DNA of 64,000 nt from Aquila chrysaetos chrysaetos (GCF_900496995.4 NC_044012.1:1302001-1366000); one strand, 5' to 3'. Positions 12,701-25,462 are shown, numbered from the stretch's first letter. Numbers and translations: made by a program. Notes: generated by a model from the sequence alone, not told the origin.

Positions 12701-15680
12701 TTTGCACTTTTCCGTAACATAGTGGCATCAGGCTTTCTAGGCACATTAGCAATACAAATAATGATCATGGTAACAAATGAGCTCTATATTTATTTATTGA
12801 GCAACAGCATTCAATCGCTGCTCTTCCTTACCATTATCTAGCCCAAACAGAAGTCAGAAACCTGTCGCGTGTCCGTCTAGAGAGCAAGCCCTTTAGGGCA
12901 GGTGCTGTTGTCTTCTGTTTGGTGCAGCACTGTGCATGCAGCCAGTGCTCTATGATCGAGAAGAGAAAGGAGAGCATGGTGACCAGGTGCCCCTGGTGAT
13001 TTTCCTGTTTTCTTTTCCACTGTAACTCATACAGAAAGACAGACACGAGACCGCAGCAATGTGCAGATCTTGTTCCCTGGAATGTTTTCTTTCATCTGTA
13101 ATCACTTCATCAAAATCCATAAATCAACTAGTTAAGACTAAAAAGCACAAACATGACTGTAATTTGTGCCTTCCTGCCCAGTGTTTCTTTTGGCACGTGA
13201 AACACCAAACCTTTTCCTGAAAAAATTGATGATGACACCGGGCAAGGATTCGGTGCAACTGGACAGCGAGGCCACTTGCATTCCAGGTCCACTGCCTGCT
13301 TCCATAATCCCTGCTTCCTTTTCATTCATCGTAGAAGATTCAGAGAGTAAAACAATGGTTTGTATTTCTGTATTTACTCTGGAAATCAGAATTTCAGGCT
13401 TGTTTTCCAGTGCTGGGTGCTGTTAACACATAATTGGCCCATGCAGGCCATGAAACCATGTGGGAAGGAAGCTTTGATTGAGATGCCAAGGCTGTGGCCC
13501 CTGTCACATGCCCTCGCCTGGCTCCAGCAGCATGTAGGGAGATTAGCACCTTCTGAGCTGCCCCGTGGCTCTGCCATGGTGATTACTGCTCTCTGACATC
13601 TGTCAGCGTCACCACGCTACGGCTCCTTCAGCTGCTGCTCTCCAAACCGTCCCAGGAACTGTAGAAACCTCATCGGTCTGGTCTAACCTGGAGCAGTTCC
13701 ATCTAACAGAGTGGGAAGTGGTCTGCTGAGCAGTGCTCCTCGATCTGAAGGGATGACACCTTCACTGTGGAGATGCTGGTGGGCATGAGGAGGGGGTGAT
13801 GGCAGCCCCGGATGGGCAAGGACAGGAGGCAGAAGCAGGAGGCTGAGCACGTGGACCTGGTGAGCAGCAACTCTGCTGCTTTTCCCGAGCGAAGCCTGGC
13901 TTGGAGCAGGCAGGTGGACCCCGAATGGCTTCGTCCAGGCGTACTGGAGAGAAAGCTTGCTTTGTTTCCTTTGGGAGAGGACTCCAGGGACTCTTTTTTC
14001 TGATCTTTGAGCAAAAATAAATGAAATGGCTCAAAATCCTAAAACCTGTACTGGGCTGGTAGGACCTGCCAAAGTGGCTGGTGCATCTAGTTGGAGCAGT
14101 GTGTACCTTAGGTGCAGAAGCTACTGAGCTTTTCAGAAAACATGGAGTTTTCTAGTCAGGAGAGCAACGGTGATGTTTGAAAGGCAGTAAAGGCAACCAT
14201 CTTACGCTGCTGCTGGGGCTGATTGGCCTCTCCTTGAATCGAGGGGAGAACGGTTAATTTCAGGAGTCCCAGCCCTGTCACCTGTTGCACCTTGTGACAG
14301 AAAAAGAGCAAAACTGTGTTGCTCATGAATACTTCGTACAGAAAAGTATTTTAACCAAAGCATGTCGCTCTGTCATCTCCTCTCAGCCCAGGAAACAACC
14401 ACCGGTATCTCTCTCTGCATCCTTCCCAACATTTAACGGCAGTGACTCGCTGGCAGTATGACACAGTTGTACCGTGTCCAGCTCGCACAGCTCCCTTTCT
14501 GCGCTTGCTTTCCCCAGGGCAGTCACACTGCCCCGGGTGAACAGCCATCCTTTCTTGCACAGATTATTTTTATCTCCCTTTGTTTGCCAATAAAAAATCC
14601 CTCCCAGTTTTACTGTTTTCCATCTGACACATGGATTTTTCTCATGTGTGTTTCCTTCTCCTCTGGCCAGGGGTGGAGGGAAGGGAGTATCCCAGATAAC
14701 CTAACGCGAGAGGAATTTTCACATGCTTTTCCACCTCAGGTGAGATAGTCTCCAGAACGGTGTCAGTGATGTTCCCTGAGCCAAAGCGACACCGCATCCG
14801 AGTGAGAGAGATCCTAGAGCAGCAGAGAACCAGCCCGTAACCTGGAGGATCTGCTTGGCCTTTGCCTAAATCAGCCTCCTCTGGGCACCAGTTCTTCTTG
14901 GCCCTCGTTCACTAGGATCACGGGGATGCCAGGGCTTTGGATTCGTTACAGGAAGCCCAAGTAACTGTGGGAAATTCTCTGCCCCAAGATGCTGAAACGG
15001 GGACCTCGTTTTGGTGTTACAAGTTAGGGGAATGGGATTTGCAGATGGCTGGAGTACAAGGAAGGGTGTCAACAGCATATGAAAATGTCCTGGCTGTTCA
15101 AAAGACTAGAATAAAGAGCATAAAATAAAAAAATAATAAAAAAAAAAGTACAAAATAACAACTCTTGTCTAATACTTGAAGGGTTCAGTCACATCCGCAG
15201 ATGCCGGTTGTGCTCCAGCTGAGTTAGGTGTTGGTGCTCCCTCTCCCCTTCTTGACCGCGGCAGCTGGCGAGGCCGTGCAGGTACGCGTTGCGGTTTCCA
15301 TTGCCGTTTCTGTCGTGAACCCCGAGCAGCACGGCCTGGCTCTGCTCCGCCTGTCAGTTCCGAGCATCCGCCTGTGCCAGCAGAGCTGGCGCTGACTCTG
15401 TTTTAGGTACCAGAACAGGTTGAATGGACACCTCTGGACCGAGGTGAAGCGCTGGGCTCAGGGGATCCCTCACGATTTACCGATGGCGGTTTCCCTGCGG
15501 TTTCCACGTTTCCCAGCTGAAGTAAGGTAACCGGCGCTCCCGAAAATGCTGTTTTTGCTGGAGGATGAAGCCTGAGGTTGGAAGAGCATGAGGAAGGCAT
15601 CCTTCTTAAGCCCCTCGCTCCGTCTTTACCTTTTGGCAGGCAGAGAACGACCTCTGAACTCGTAGGACCCTGTACGAGCC
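9700..15680. other. Intergenic region between CYB5B and TERF2
   Basis: About 6 kb separate the two divergent promoters. Many short open frames occur, the longest 230 codons at 12,149-12,841, but none shows a recognisable domain. An old interspersed-repeat tail may lie at about 12,868-12,960. An A-rich patch with several AATAA-like words lies at 15,108-15,150. No gene was recognised. Confidence 0.7.
12868..12960 (+). mobile_element. Possible old SINE/LINE 3' tail
   Basis: The stretch contains GAGAGCAAGCCCTTTAGGGC followed by a TTGGTGCAGCACTGTGCAT phrase. This recalls the conserved tail (in other copies TTTGGGGCAGGGAC, then a TACAGCGCCTAGCAC-like phrase) of old amniote interspersed repeats of the L2/MIR/CR1 class. 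It is diverged and the family is not certain. Confidence 0.35.
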
Positions 15681-16073
15681 CGTGTGTCCCTCGGCTCCGG
15701 TCGGAGAGGGGGCCCTCGGGCCGGCGGGGCCTCTTCCCCACGGCAGGAGCCCGCCTCGATGCCCACGATGGGCGGCGGGTGGGTCCCCAGCCCCGAGGGA
15801 CCCTGCCTGCAATTCCCCTGCCTGCAATTCCCCTGCCTGCTGGGACCGGCCCTGCAGCGGCCCGGCCGGCCGGCAGGGGGCGCCAGCTCAGCCCTGCCCC
15901 CCCCCGGCGCGGTGCACGCTGGGGGCTGTAGGCGCGGCGGGGCTGGCGCGGTGCACGCCGGGAGCTGTAGGCGCCTGCCGTGTAATACTGCTATCGCCTC
16001 GGGGGTGGGGGCGTGGTGACGGTTTCGGTTCGATCGTCACTTCCGCCGGGGATTGGCGTCAGTTCCCGGCGGG
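15680..16073 (+). promoter_or_regulatory. TERF2: TERF2 CpG-island promoter with duplicated motif
   Basis: A GC-rich block ends at the TERF2 start. A 30-bp element occurs twice, at 15,906-15,935 and 15,945-15,974, 39 bp apart with two differences. Each copy holds GCACGC(T/C)GGG(G/A)GCTGTAG, which resembles the ZNF143/STAF-type promoter motif in one orientation. Just upstream, at about 15,803-15,842, a 16-bp CCTGCCTGCAATTCCC unit is repeated 2.5 times. There is no TATA box near the start codon. Factor binding is inferred from motif likeness only. Confidence 0.6.
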
Positions 16074-19000
16074 ATGGTAGGGAGGCGGGTGCGGGCCGGC
16101 CGGCGGGAGAGGATGGCGGCGCCGGGGGGCGTCCCTGAGGAAACGGTGAACGGTTGGGTCCTGCAGTTCTACTTCCACCAGGCCATGGCGGCCTACCGCT
16201 CCGGGCGGAACCGCGACTTCCGCCAGCTCCGTGACGTCATGCAGGGTGGGCCACGCGGGCCGGGCCGAGGGGGGGGTCGGGCTGGCCGGGTTCCCGGGGA
16301 ACGGGAACGGGAGCGGGGATAGCCCGGGAGGGCGAGCAGGGCGGCGGTTGGGGAGGGGCGGGCCCCGGTCGGGGGTGAGGGGGGCCGGGGGGAGGCTGGG
16401 GGGCCGTCGGCTGGGCTGCGAGGGGGAGCTGGGGCCGGGGCTGGGCCCAGCGGTACCGGGACTGGGCCCTGCGGTACCGGTGTAACCTGCCTCTTGTCCC
16501 ACAGCGCTGCTTGTGCGGCCCCTGGAGAAGGAGCCCACGGTGGCCCAGATGCTGCGCATGATGCAACTCTTGTCACGGATTGAGGAGGGCGAGAACCTCG
16601 GTGGGTCCCCAACGCTCCCAGCAAGGCCCTGGGGAAACCCCAGTCTTGGCTCGAAGCCTGCTCCCCCAGCCGGGGTGTGCCCTGTTCTGTGGCTGTGTCC
16701 CTGCAGCTCCCAGGAGCTGTGTCTCTGCACAGAGCAGAGGTCTGGGCTGAAGCTGTTAAGCTGTAGGAGCTCTCCCTGGAGGGTGAGGGGCTGGAGAGCA
16801 TGACTGTTCATGTCTGTGTCGTGCTGCTGTAGCCAAGAGCCATGTGCTTGAACCCAAGCTCCAGGGCTGTCCTGCTATCTGAACGTAGCAGCCTTGTGAC
16901 TTCTGCTTAGCCTCGTAGCTTCTGAAATGCTCCCCCAGATCAGTTATTTGTAGTCAAGTGGTGTTTCTGTAGCTTTCCATGCCTGGGGGGGATCTTGCAG
17001 TTTAGACACTTGGCAGTCAGCCTGCCATTCCTTCTTATCTTCATCCTCTGTAGCTGTAGAATTTGCAGTCAAACTGAGCAAATACATAACTAGCTGTCTG
17101 TAAGGCATCACTGTGAACGCCTCCCAAACCAATGGCTGTGAATTCTTGTAGATTGCACCTTCGATAAAGAGGCGGAGCTCACCCCTCTTGAATCAGCAAT
17201 CAGTGTCCTGGAGCTCATTCAGAGAGAATTCTCTGTGGCTGAAAAGACGATGGAAACTGTTCAGAAGATGGTGAAAGAAGCTGTAAGACCTTTTTCTTTT
17301 TCAATAAATACCTTGCTCATCTTTTGTCTTAGAAAGGTCTTGTGTAAATGACAGTGGGAATTGCCTCACATATAGAATACCGTCGTTAGTACTGACTTGG
17401 CTGCAAATGCATATCTTCAGTGTACGTGCTTCTTCATCAGTTAATGTAGAAGTTGTTTCTCTGTGTAAGTTGGTACTAAGCTGTTACCTGTGTGCCACAC
17501 TTGATTATGATATATGCTTTTCCAAAGCTGATCTATAGAGTACGGTCAATTCGATGTCAACAGAGAAACTGGTATTTGTTTTCTTCTGTAGGCTGTTATT
17601 GTCTGCATCAAAAATGGAGAGTTTGATAAAGCTTCAAAAATTGTCAAGAGGCATATGGGGAAGGAGCCCAGAAACCAGGTGAGTCTGCACCAGAATGAAA
17701 GATGGCTGTTTGAGGACTGTGTGATACTTCTTACAGGGTATTGGGGAGCGGGGATATTTGGGGGTGGTCTGATATGTCTTACAGGGTATTGGGGAGCGGG
17801 GATATTTGGGGGTGGTCTGATATGTCTTACAGGGTATTGGGGAGCGGGGATATTTGGGGGTGGTCTGATGTGCCCCCCCCAATACCATGTAAGACATTTC
17901 TGACCCATATCGCAGGCATAAAATGTTTCCCTGAGAAGCATGCCTCTTAGGAAAACCTGAACAAGAAGAAAGGGTAAGGGTGCCGAAATGGAAAAAGTCC
18001 TCCTTGAACGACGGACCCTCAGTGTTACACGTTTGTAAAGCATGTCGATTGTTACTTTGGAGCTCCCTCTGTTACTCATGTTCCCTCACGTATCATCATG
18101 GGTCTTGCAGGCATCAAAATTCATCCTTTGTCTCGAGGCAAACTCAAGCTCACCTGTAGAGCACAAGTTCTTAAGAAGGGCTGGTTCCGAAAGCAAAGAG
18201 TCCCCATTCCTATTCTGTAGGCAGTGTAATGTCTTGGGCACTGGAAGCAAAAAGTCAGAATTGCTGAAACAAGTTGGTTCTCCTGTTCCTCTGCCCTTTT
18301 CCCAACCTTATGTCAGTGTAAATTAGTTGCACCTGGAGAACGTCAAACGGGAAAGGCCCAATCCTCACCCAGATCCTAGCTCCTGTGGTTGTCATTTATA
18401 TCCTCATACCTATTCAGAGCATTCTCTCTCCTCTAGAAAAAGAGGAACGAGTTGCTGACTGTCATCCGGGAGAAGAATTTCACTCATCCAGTGGTCAAAA
18501 ACTTCTCTTACAAGAACTTCCAGCAGAGCGTGTTTCAGTTCCTGAAGACCTATGTGGACAATTCGGAGCCACTGCTGCTAACAGTAGGTGTCTGCCCTGC
18601 TTACCTAGCTGCCTGTCCTGTGCTTGCTTCTGCCCCAGCGAGGGACAGCAGGAAAACGGCACGAGATGCAGACTGGGGGAGAACGGACACTTACTTTGCC
18701 ACAAGGCAATGAAATACAGTAATTTGGCTTCTACGAAATACGGTAATCTGGCCTTCTGTGCCAGTAATGAATTAGAGCTTAGGCACATAATTAACAGTGG
18801 GTTGAATCCAAAATACTTTAAATTGAATCTGTTCCTAAAAAGTTTATACAGTTGAATGCATTTTTCAGTCCCTGTAACAAGTTTTAATTGATAGACGTGA
18901 ACCCTGTACGAGGAAACATCTTTATAATGGTTACGTGCTTTTTCTCTGTCCAAGATAATGAAAAAGACTTTGAATTCAGAACATGCCGAAGTACGAAAAC

Positions 19001-22000
19001 ACTCATCGGTGACTCCTGAGTCTGCAAATGGTCCAAAGGGTGAGGTAGCGGCTCCCAAGCCCTCAGGAAGGGCAAAGGACCCAGCAGGAGCTCCAGAGCC
19101 TGCAGAAACAGCAGAACACCTGGAGGGAGCTCCCAACCCTGCAGAAAGAGCAGATGACCCTGCAGCAGCTCCTGAGCCTATGGAAGGAACCAGTGACTCT
19201 GCAGCAGCTCCCGAGCCTATGGAAGGAGCTACTGACCCAGCAGCAACTCCTGAGCACCTCACAGCAGCAGATATTAACTGCTTGGAAGATGCTTCAGAGC
19301 CTATGGAAGTATCTAAAGAACCAGCAGCAGCAGCTCCAGAACTTCCAGGAGTGTCCTACAGGGACTTGGAAAGGTGGGCAGAGGAATCCGGCGCTGCATT
19401 GTGGATGAAGTATGGCAGCAGTTCTCTTCTGAGGGATAGTTTGCTCTGTCTAGGCAGCTCTTAATCTCCCTGAATGCCAGCCCAAGCAAGTCTGCCCAAG
19501 CAAGCCACAAAGGCTATCGGTGTAACTTCTGTCTGGATCACAGTAAAAATGTTAAGGTGGTTTGGGTTTTTGTTCTGAAGATATGTAGTACTTCCGTAAA
19601 CTAGGGAGGGAGGGCAGTGGCTGCCAGAAGGTTTGCTCTCGTGGAGCAGCATTTGGTATCCGTATGGTTCCGCCCTTAGTCAAGAAGAGCAGGGCATCCA
19701 GTGGCGCATGGAGCGTGGGCATGTTCTCTCGAGACCCGCTCCCCCGGTACGCCGCACCATTTAGAAGGAGGGCGGACCGAAGGGTTGGGAATGCCCTCTT
19801 CAGTAGGTTTTATTTGCACCCTAGGGTCAATTGTTGAGGGACACACCGTAGGGGAAAAGCCTGATTTCAGTGAAGTGGAGCCATCTTGGTGATATCTTTA
19901 CAACCTGCTCAGTTCTGTTTATTTTGTAGGCAGCCCTCTGGAACCGTAACCGCGTATGGGATTTCTGTTCTGAGAGAAGCTTTCAAGATCCTGTCGGACT
20001 CCCAGGATTCTGATGCGCTCTTCACCAAACTGGATGAAACAGACTTTTCTTTCCCCAAGCAACTGTCTCCTTCTGTATCCCACAGAACCAAGAGACGGAA
20101 GGAAGAGGAGAATCAAGATTCTGAGATCTCAGACCCTCCTGAAATATCCCATAAGGGCAAACGCTTGTTGACCATAAGCAAACTGGTCATGGAGCAAGAC
20201 AGCCAGTACAGCGAGTCGAGTGACAGCCCAGACTCTTCCCAGGAACCAGTTGTATCTTCTGCTTCCAGACCTGTTCAGAAATTGCATGACCAGCCTGTAT
20301 CTACTAAGAGTGCCAAGTATGAAGCCTATCTCTTGTGGTATATTCTAATCTGCACCCAATCTTTTGACTTGCAGCTGACATCGGTAGCATGAACAACAAA
20401 CCCCTTTAATTCAAGATGAGTATATTGATCTTCCTTGTCTGCTAGCATGTGTGGAACTAGCCTCTCTTGTCCTTACACTTTACTGTTTGGTTTCTGATGA
20501 GGAGAAAATGATGCAGCTTCCACTGGCAGTGAATCAGAGGTACTGCAATTAGTATTGGTAGGTGATTCCAGCATGCATATCGCAGGTAATGTGTGTTTCT
20601 CTGCACTTTGATTAGTGATGCTGAAGCTGGAAAGAGTTCATAGGTGCATCTTGTGGAACAGATTAAACTCTCCTTTCCAACTCTTGAGTAATTCAACACT
20701 GACCTCGCTTAAGCTCTTTTTTGCTGAAACCTGTGTTGGTTATGAAACTTCTAGTAGTAGCTATCTGACTGTTTCTTCAGTATGAGTTATCGCTTAACCT
20801 GCAGCTGAAATGACTGCAATAAGAGGTGGGGTATGTTAGGGTTTTTTCCTTTTTATAAGGATTTCCCACAGAAAATGGCAAAGTAGGCTTACCAGCAGAA
20901 GTCTTAAAATTAACGCTGATGTGAGACTCTTAAGCTAAGAGGTGGTGTAACAAAGCTTCCTGCTGTCTGAGTTGCTCTTCTTTTGCTTAGTGAAGTTGCA
21001 CAGCACCAGCAATAATGACGTTTTGGATCCCCAGGACTGAAACTGGGAGGATTGAGGAAAGCTTGATGTGTTTGAAAAGATAACTAGAACACAATTTCCA
21101 TTAGTTCCTGGCTTAAGAACGTCAAGAATGCAAAGGTTTGGTTTTGAAGGGCGTGCAGTAAAGATCTCGGTGCTCTGTGTAGCTTGGCTGCTCTGGAGAT
21201 GGATTGTCTTTCTCTGAAGCACAGGAGAGTGGCTGCAAGTAGAGGTGTGCATCAATGCAAACAGTGGTGAAGTCTCTCAGACGCCTTGCTGGCGTGTCTT
21301 GCTCAGGGTTAAACTAACTGTCAGAGATGATGCCGAGGACGGATTTCTATCTCCACCGTTGTCCACCTCCTAGAGTCAATTTAGTTAATAAATTTCCTAC
21401 CCTTTCAAGGACTTGTGAGTGCTGACACTTGATCTCTTTCATTTTTTTCTGGTAGTACATTGCAGCTGACGTTGCTGTCCCAAGGATATGTCTGAGTCTA
21501 TTTTGAGGGTGCTGGGGAACGTCGTGGGGATAGGATGATGTTTTGTGAACTCTCCCAGACCAGCATACTGTGGGTGACTGCCCTGGGAAGGGGCCGAACA
21601 CGGGTGTGATGCCTTCCTGTCCTGTGCCGGGTGCCTGAAGCGAGGGTTGGTGCCAGATCAGGAAGGAGCCCGGAGTGAGGCTGCTGCCATGCAGCTGCCG
21701 CTGGCTTGAGCAGTTCTTGAGTTTTAGCCCTGCCATTGTGCAAGTTGGTTTCCAGTTCACCTGGAAAGTGGTTTATTGTCTGTGCTGCTTCTGTGGATGT
21801 CTTGTCTTGAAGCCTTTACATGTTAGGACTCATTTTTAGCAGTGGTGCTAACGACATCTGTCTGGAAATCTCATTGTGTGCATCTGTGCCAGTAACTGGT
21901 TCTCAAATCTTTATGTGCAAGAAAGAGGCAACTTCAAGTAAGAATAAGAGAACAGTTATTTTCTTGTAATCATAAATGGCTTCAGTTATATTGGATGTGA

Positions 22001-24619
22001 CAGCCAGGGGTGAACCTTTTGAAGTTCTTTGTTAACAGACTTAATTTTATCTCACAAGTTTGTGCTTGAGGATTGGAAGCAGGTGACAGCATTGAGGCAC
22101 TTGATCTCACGGAGAGGCCTCTCTAGCTCGGTTGACCTCAGAAGTGTTAGTAGTGAAACAGTAAGAATTAAATGCTTCTTGAGAAGACTAAAGGCTTCTC
22201 CCCTGAGCTGTTGGCCAGTCTGTCCCATACACGAAGGCCTGGGAAGTCCAGCTGTGTGTGTCTGTTTAAGTGCTTAATTGTGTAGTTAATACCCTTGTTT
22301 TTGCAAATGCTGGCTACAAAATACAATACTCCACTTGTATTTGAGTATATATTGCACAAAATACTTTCAGACAGGGGCTCCTAAGGATTCATTCCCTCTC
22401 AGAGGGGAGTGGAGAAGGTGGCGGTGTGTTTATATATCGCTTTATGGGCTCATTTCTCTGCACTGTATGCCCATCACAGGCTTGCCTGCTGGGCTCCCAG
22501 TGTCCCTGCACCTTCTCCCCCTATAAAACATTCTCCCTAGCCAGTAGCCAAAGTAAATGCTTGCCTGCTTTCAGGTCCTTCCAAGGAAGGTGGAACAGCT
22601 CGTATGGCAAAGAAGAAAAAGACAGTTGGAGTGAGGAGGATGAGCTCTTCTCAGAAGCGGGTAAGAACAGAGCCCCTGTTGCAGGTGTTAATTGATGATA
22701 ATCCTGGCTTTGAGGCTTATTCACGGCTGTCTTGCTACCTTCTGTGTGACTGAATTTTGAAACCAGAAATCCTAAAAGCCCAAGAAAATGGGTAGCTGTC
22801 CAACTCTGTGACATTTGTTCTTTGTACCTCTGACCTGAAATGCGTGCCAAAAACTCCTGTTCAAGTTTCAGACTAATCATACTTAGCTTACAGGATGTAA
22901 ATATTGGAAATACAGCTCTTTCCCCATTCCCACTTTAGTGCCATGAAATAAAGGTTAAGTTTACCTTTTCAGCCAGATCCATTTTCCAGTCCAGTCCCCT
23001 TTGCAGCTAGATACGCAGCTTAGCTGGTGAAAAGGAGTGGACAATGGGTGTCTAATTCCAGCCTCAACATACAGCGTAGCCACATCCTGGATGAATGCCC
23101 CTGTTCTTGACGTACTGGCTAGTTTAAAACAAAGCAGACCTTATTGGAAAGCTTTCACATAAAGCAATTGGGCTTGAAACAGAAAGGCTGTGCATGCTAT
23201 AGCTGCAGAAAAGGGAGGGATAAAGGAGTTTAGTTTTATTGTCTGTCACGGGATGCTCTCATTGTAGGCTGACTGCATAGTTCAGCAGTTAAGCCCAAGG
23301 CAGTTTCTCGAGGAGGTCTGCACCTCCTGAGTTATGGTGAAATGTAATCCTCTTGCCTTGTTTTTCAGCATCATTTGCGACGAACAGCCACAATGCTACA
23401 GTCTTTGGTTCCAAGAAACAGGTAATGTGGAGCCCTTAAGTCCTTTTGGTAAGGCCTGAAATCAGGACATGTCCGTATAAAAAAGCAAACTGTCAGACAA
23501 TTTGAAATATATTGATGAGGATTGCTGCTCAGACCACTTCCTCAGCAGCCTGCAGTTCACTACAGCAGGGCGAGCTGCTGCTGTGCTTTAAATGAAGCAC
23601 CAGAGGCTGGCTTGGAAAGCGATGCTTCTTGAGGCTGGTGCTTGCAATACCCAGGCTTGATCCAATTTGTGCAGGTCTTTGCATTCACAGCGCTGGCTGG
23701 AGTTTGTCTTGTTAAAGCAGCCCAGTTTGGTAGTTGGCTAAAGCTGCACGCCTCCCACACACCAGGCACTGAGTATGTGCGTGAAGTCCCTTTTCCTTGA
23801 TGCATGTGGTTCAGAGCTAGGTTTGCCGAGTTCCCCACATGCTGGAGAGGTTCAGCATCTTGTTCGGGTGAGGGACATGCATACGGCAGCTATTACCTGA
23901 GAAGAAGTCCCAAGTTTGGTGCTACTAGGAACTGTCTCACCCTTGCTTGTAGGAAGATAGCTGCTGGCTCTTGTGCTGCTGTACACCACGTAGCACTTTT
24001 TTTCCCGTAACTGCTTTCTTCAGTTATTTCGTGTATGGCCTCCAGTACAAAAATTCAGGGGACCAGCAGACCTGAACTTGCAGGTTATTTCTTTTTAACA
24101 CTCTACTTGTATGCTATTAGGCAGTGAGTACTTTGTATCTCCGATGTTTGCTCTTCCATCAAAAGGTAATTCCTCTTTGATGTGATCAGTATTGTGCTTT
24201 GGGAAGCAGAACTACTCCTGAGCTTGTGCTGGAGCTGGACACTTCTCTTACTTGTAACAGTTAGGAGAGCACATCTACAGTGAAGCAATTATTGAGTGTT
24301 GTGTGTGCTACCTCTGCCTTTCCTCCATGTTACTAGCATGGATGATAAAGGGAAGCTAACGTGCTAGGAAGGAGTTCCAGCACGGTTCCCTGCCAAATGC
24401 AACTCCTCCCTGAAACTGCACTCTGTACTCACAGAACACTGCTTACGTGCTCTTTTGTAGAAATGGACAGTACAAGAGAGCGAGTGGATCAAAGAGGGTG
24501 TGAAGAAGTTTGGAGAAGGGAGATGGAAGGCCATTTGCCAGAAATACCCCTTCCAGAACCGCACGGCAGTGATGATCAAGGATCGCTGGCGGACCATGAA
24601 AAAGCTGGGAATCCTTTAA
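16074..24619 (+). CDS. TERF2: Telomeric repeat-binding factor 2 (shelterin TRF2)
   Basis: TRF2 binds double-stranded TTAGGG repeats in the nucleus, forms t-loops and blocks ATM signalling at telomeres. Exons: 16074-16245, 16505-16600, 17152-17282, 17592-17678, 18437-18583, 18955-19373, 19930-20316, 22575-22660, 23369-23421, 24461-24619, giving 578 residues. The TRFH dimerisation domain covers about residues 20-211, the RAP1-binding region is near 358-392 ([20 protein letters not shown]), the TIN2-binding motif is near 426-442 ([16 protein letters not shown]), and a C-terminal Myb/SANT domain runs 527-578 with the [14 protein letters not shown] telobox. Two features are odd. Only 19 residues precede the TRFH domain, with Arg at 4, 5, 7, 10, 11 and 13, against a GAR domain of over 40 in human. 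The hinge also carries five 13-residue repeats. The first ATG (16,074) is chosen; a second in-frame ATG at 16,113 has a strong Kozak context and would remove the basic tail. Confidence 0.96.
17729..17872 (+). repeat. 48-bp tandem repeat, 3 copies, TERF2 intron 4
   Basis: Three nearly identical head-to-tail 48-bp units lie at 17729-17776, 17777-17824 and 17825-17872. Each starts TCTTACAGGG, which looks like a splice acceptor, and carries the G-rich string TTGGGGAGCGGGGATATTTG followed by GGGG. The array begins 50 bp after the exon 4 donor. Unit length is a multiple of three and there is an open frame through all copies. Near identity suggests recent expansion. Confidence 0.93.
19078..19272 (+). 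repeat. TERF2: 39-bp coding repeat, 5 copies (13-residue TERF2 hinge repeat)
   Basis: Within TERF2 exon 6, five imperfect 13-residue units occupy residues 253-317. The best-conserved pair reads [13 protein letters not shown] and [13 protein letters not shown]. The units are rich in Pro, Ala and Glu, so the segment is predicted to be acidic and disordered. It lies between the TRFH domain and the RAP1-binding segment. Human TRF2 has no comparable array as far as I recall. Confidence 0.88.
20317..24460 (+). other. TERF2 introns 7-9, no gene seen
   Basis: Introns 20317-22574, 22661-23368 and 23422-24460 (and 19374-19929 upstream) are ordinary spacer of mixed composition. Open frames are below about 140 codons and unrecognised. 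No clear snoRNA, microRNA hairpin or recent transposon was identified. Confidence 0.7.
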
Positions 24620-25462
24620 GGTTGGGAGCCTGGACCACAGGACTTTCAGTGCACAAACCTTCTTACTTTTCTTTTGAAAGATGGACCAGAGCAATGGTAG
24701 CAGGGAGGCTGCTGTGCTCGTCCCTGATGTGTGTTGGGACTGGTGTGCTGAGCCCCTCTGCAGCAGATGGAAACCATGTCTGACAAGAACCGAGGAGCCT
24801 TGTGTCTCGAGCTGGAGCTGCTGTTTAGGTCTTCTGCAGTTTGCCAGAAGCTGCGCAGCCTGATTGCACACGCTCAGAAACAGCCTGGATGGGGACTTCC
24901 TTTTCCACCTGACAACTGCAGCCTTTGTAGAATGAATCCCAACCTGATGGGCTGCTGAAATGACAGTTTTCTCTGCTCAGACGCTGTCAAATGGCAGGAT
25001 AATCCCATCAGTGGCTATTTTTATGTTTTAATTGTCTACACTGTGAATTGCTTGTTTCATCTGTTTGCAGTCAGTCCCCTGTGGGAGAGCAGCAGCACAT
25101 AGGCCCAGAGCTTCTGGGGAGAAGAAGAGATTTAGGCAAGGCAATCTGCTTAGATTTTTTTTTTTTCCCCCCCACATTTCTTTCTGCTCTGTAAATGGCT
25201 AGTCTGCAAGTGGGAATTTCTCCCTCCCAACATTGAGGCTTTAAAAACATTATTTTTTGTTTCAGTACTTAAACATCAGTTGTTCCCACATTAAAAGTTC
25301 AAGTGCTTACTGATTCTGGTCATGTTTTACTGGCACTGCTCCTTTGTTGTAAGGTCCTCCTCCTGTGTGCAATCCCTGCAAGCGTATGAGCTCCGAGGGC
25401 ACAGTGTGTTTCCTCCCTTCAGGTGCCAAAGCTGGAGTCCATGTCTGAGCGGTCTTCTGTAA

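Noticed and set aside
12149-12841. 230-codon plus-strand frame with hydrophobic stretches
   Set aside because: No recognisable family, no splice context and no repeat of the pattern elsewhere; probably chance in AT-rich spacer.
22694-22755. C/D-box-like words TTGATGAT and CTGA in TERF2 intron 8
   Set aside because: The first base of the C box is wrong and there is no convincing terminal stem, so a snoRNA cannot be supported.
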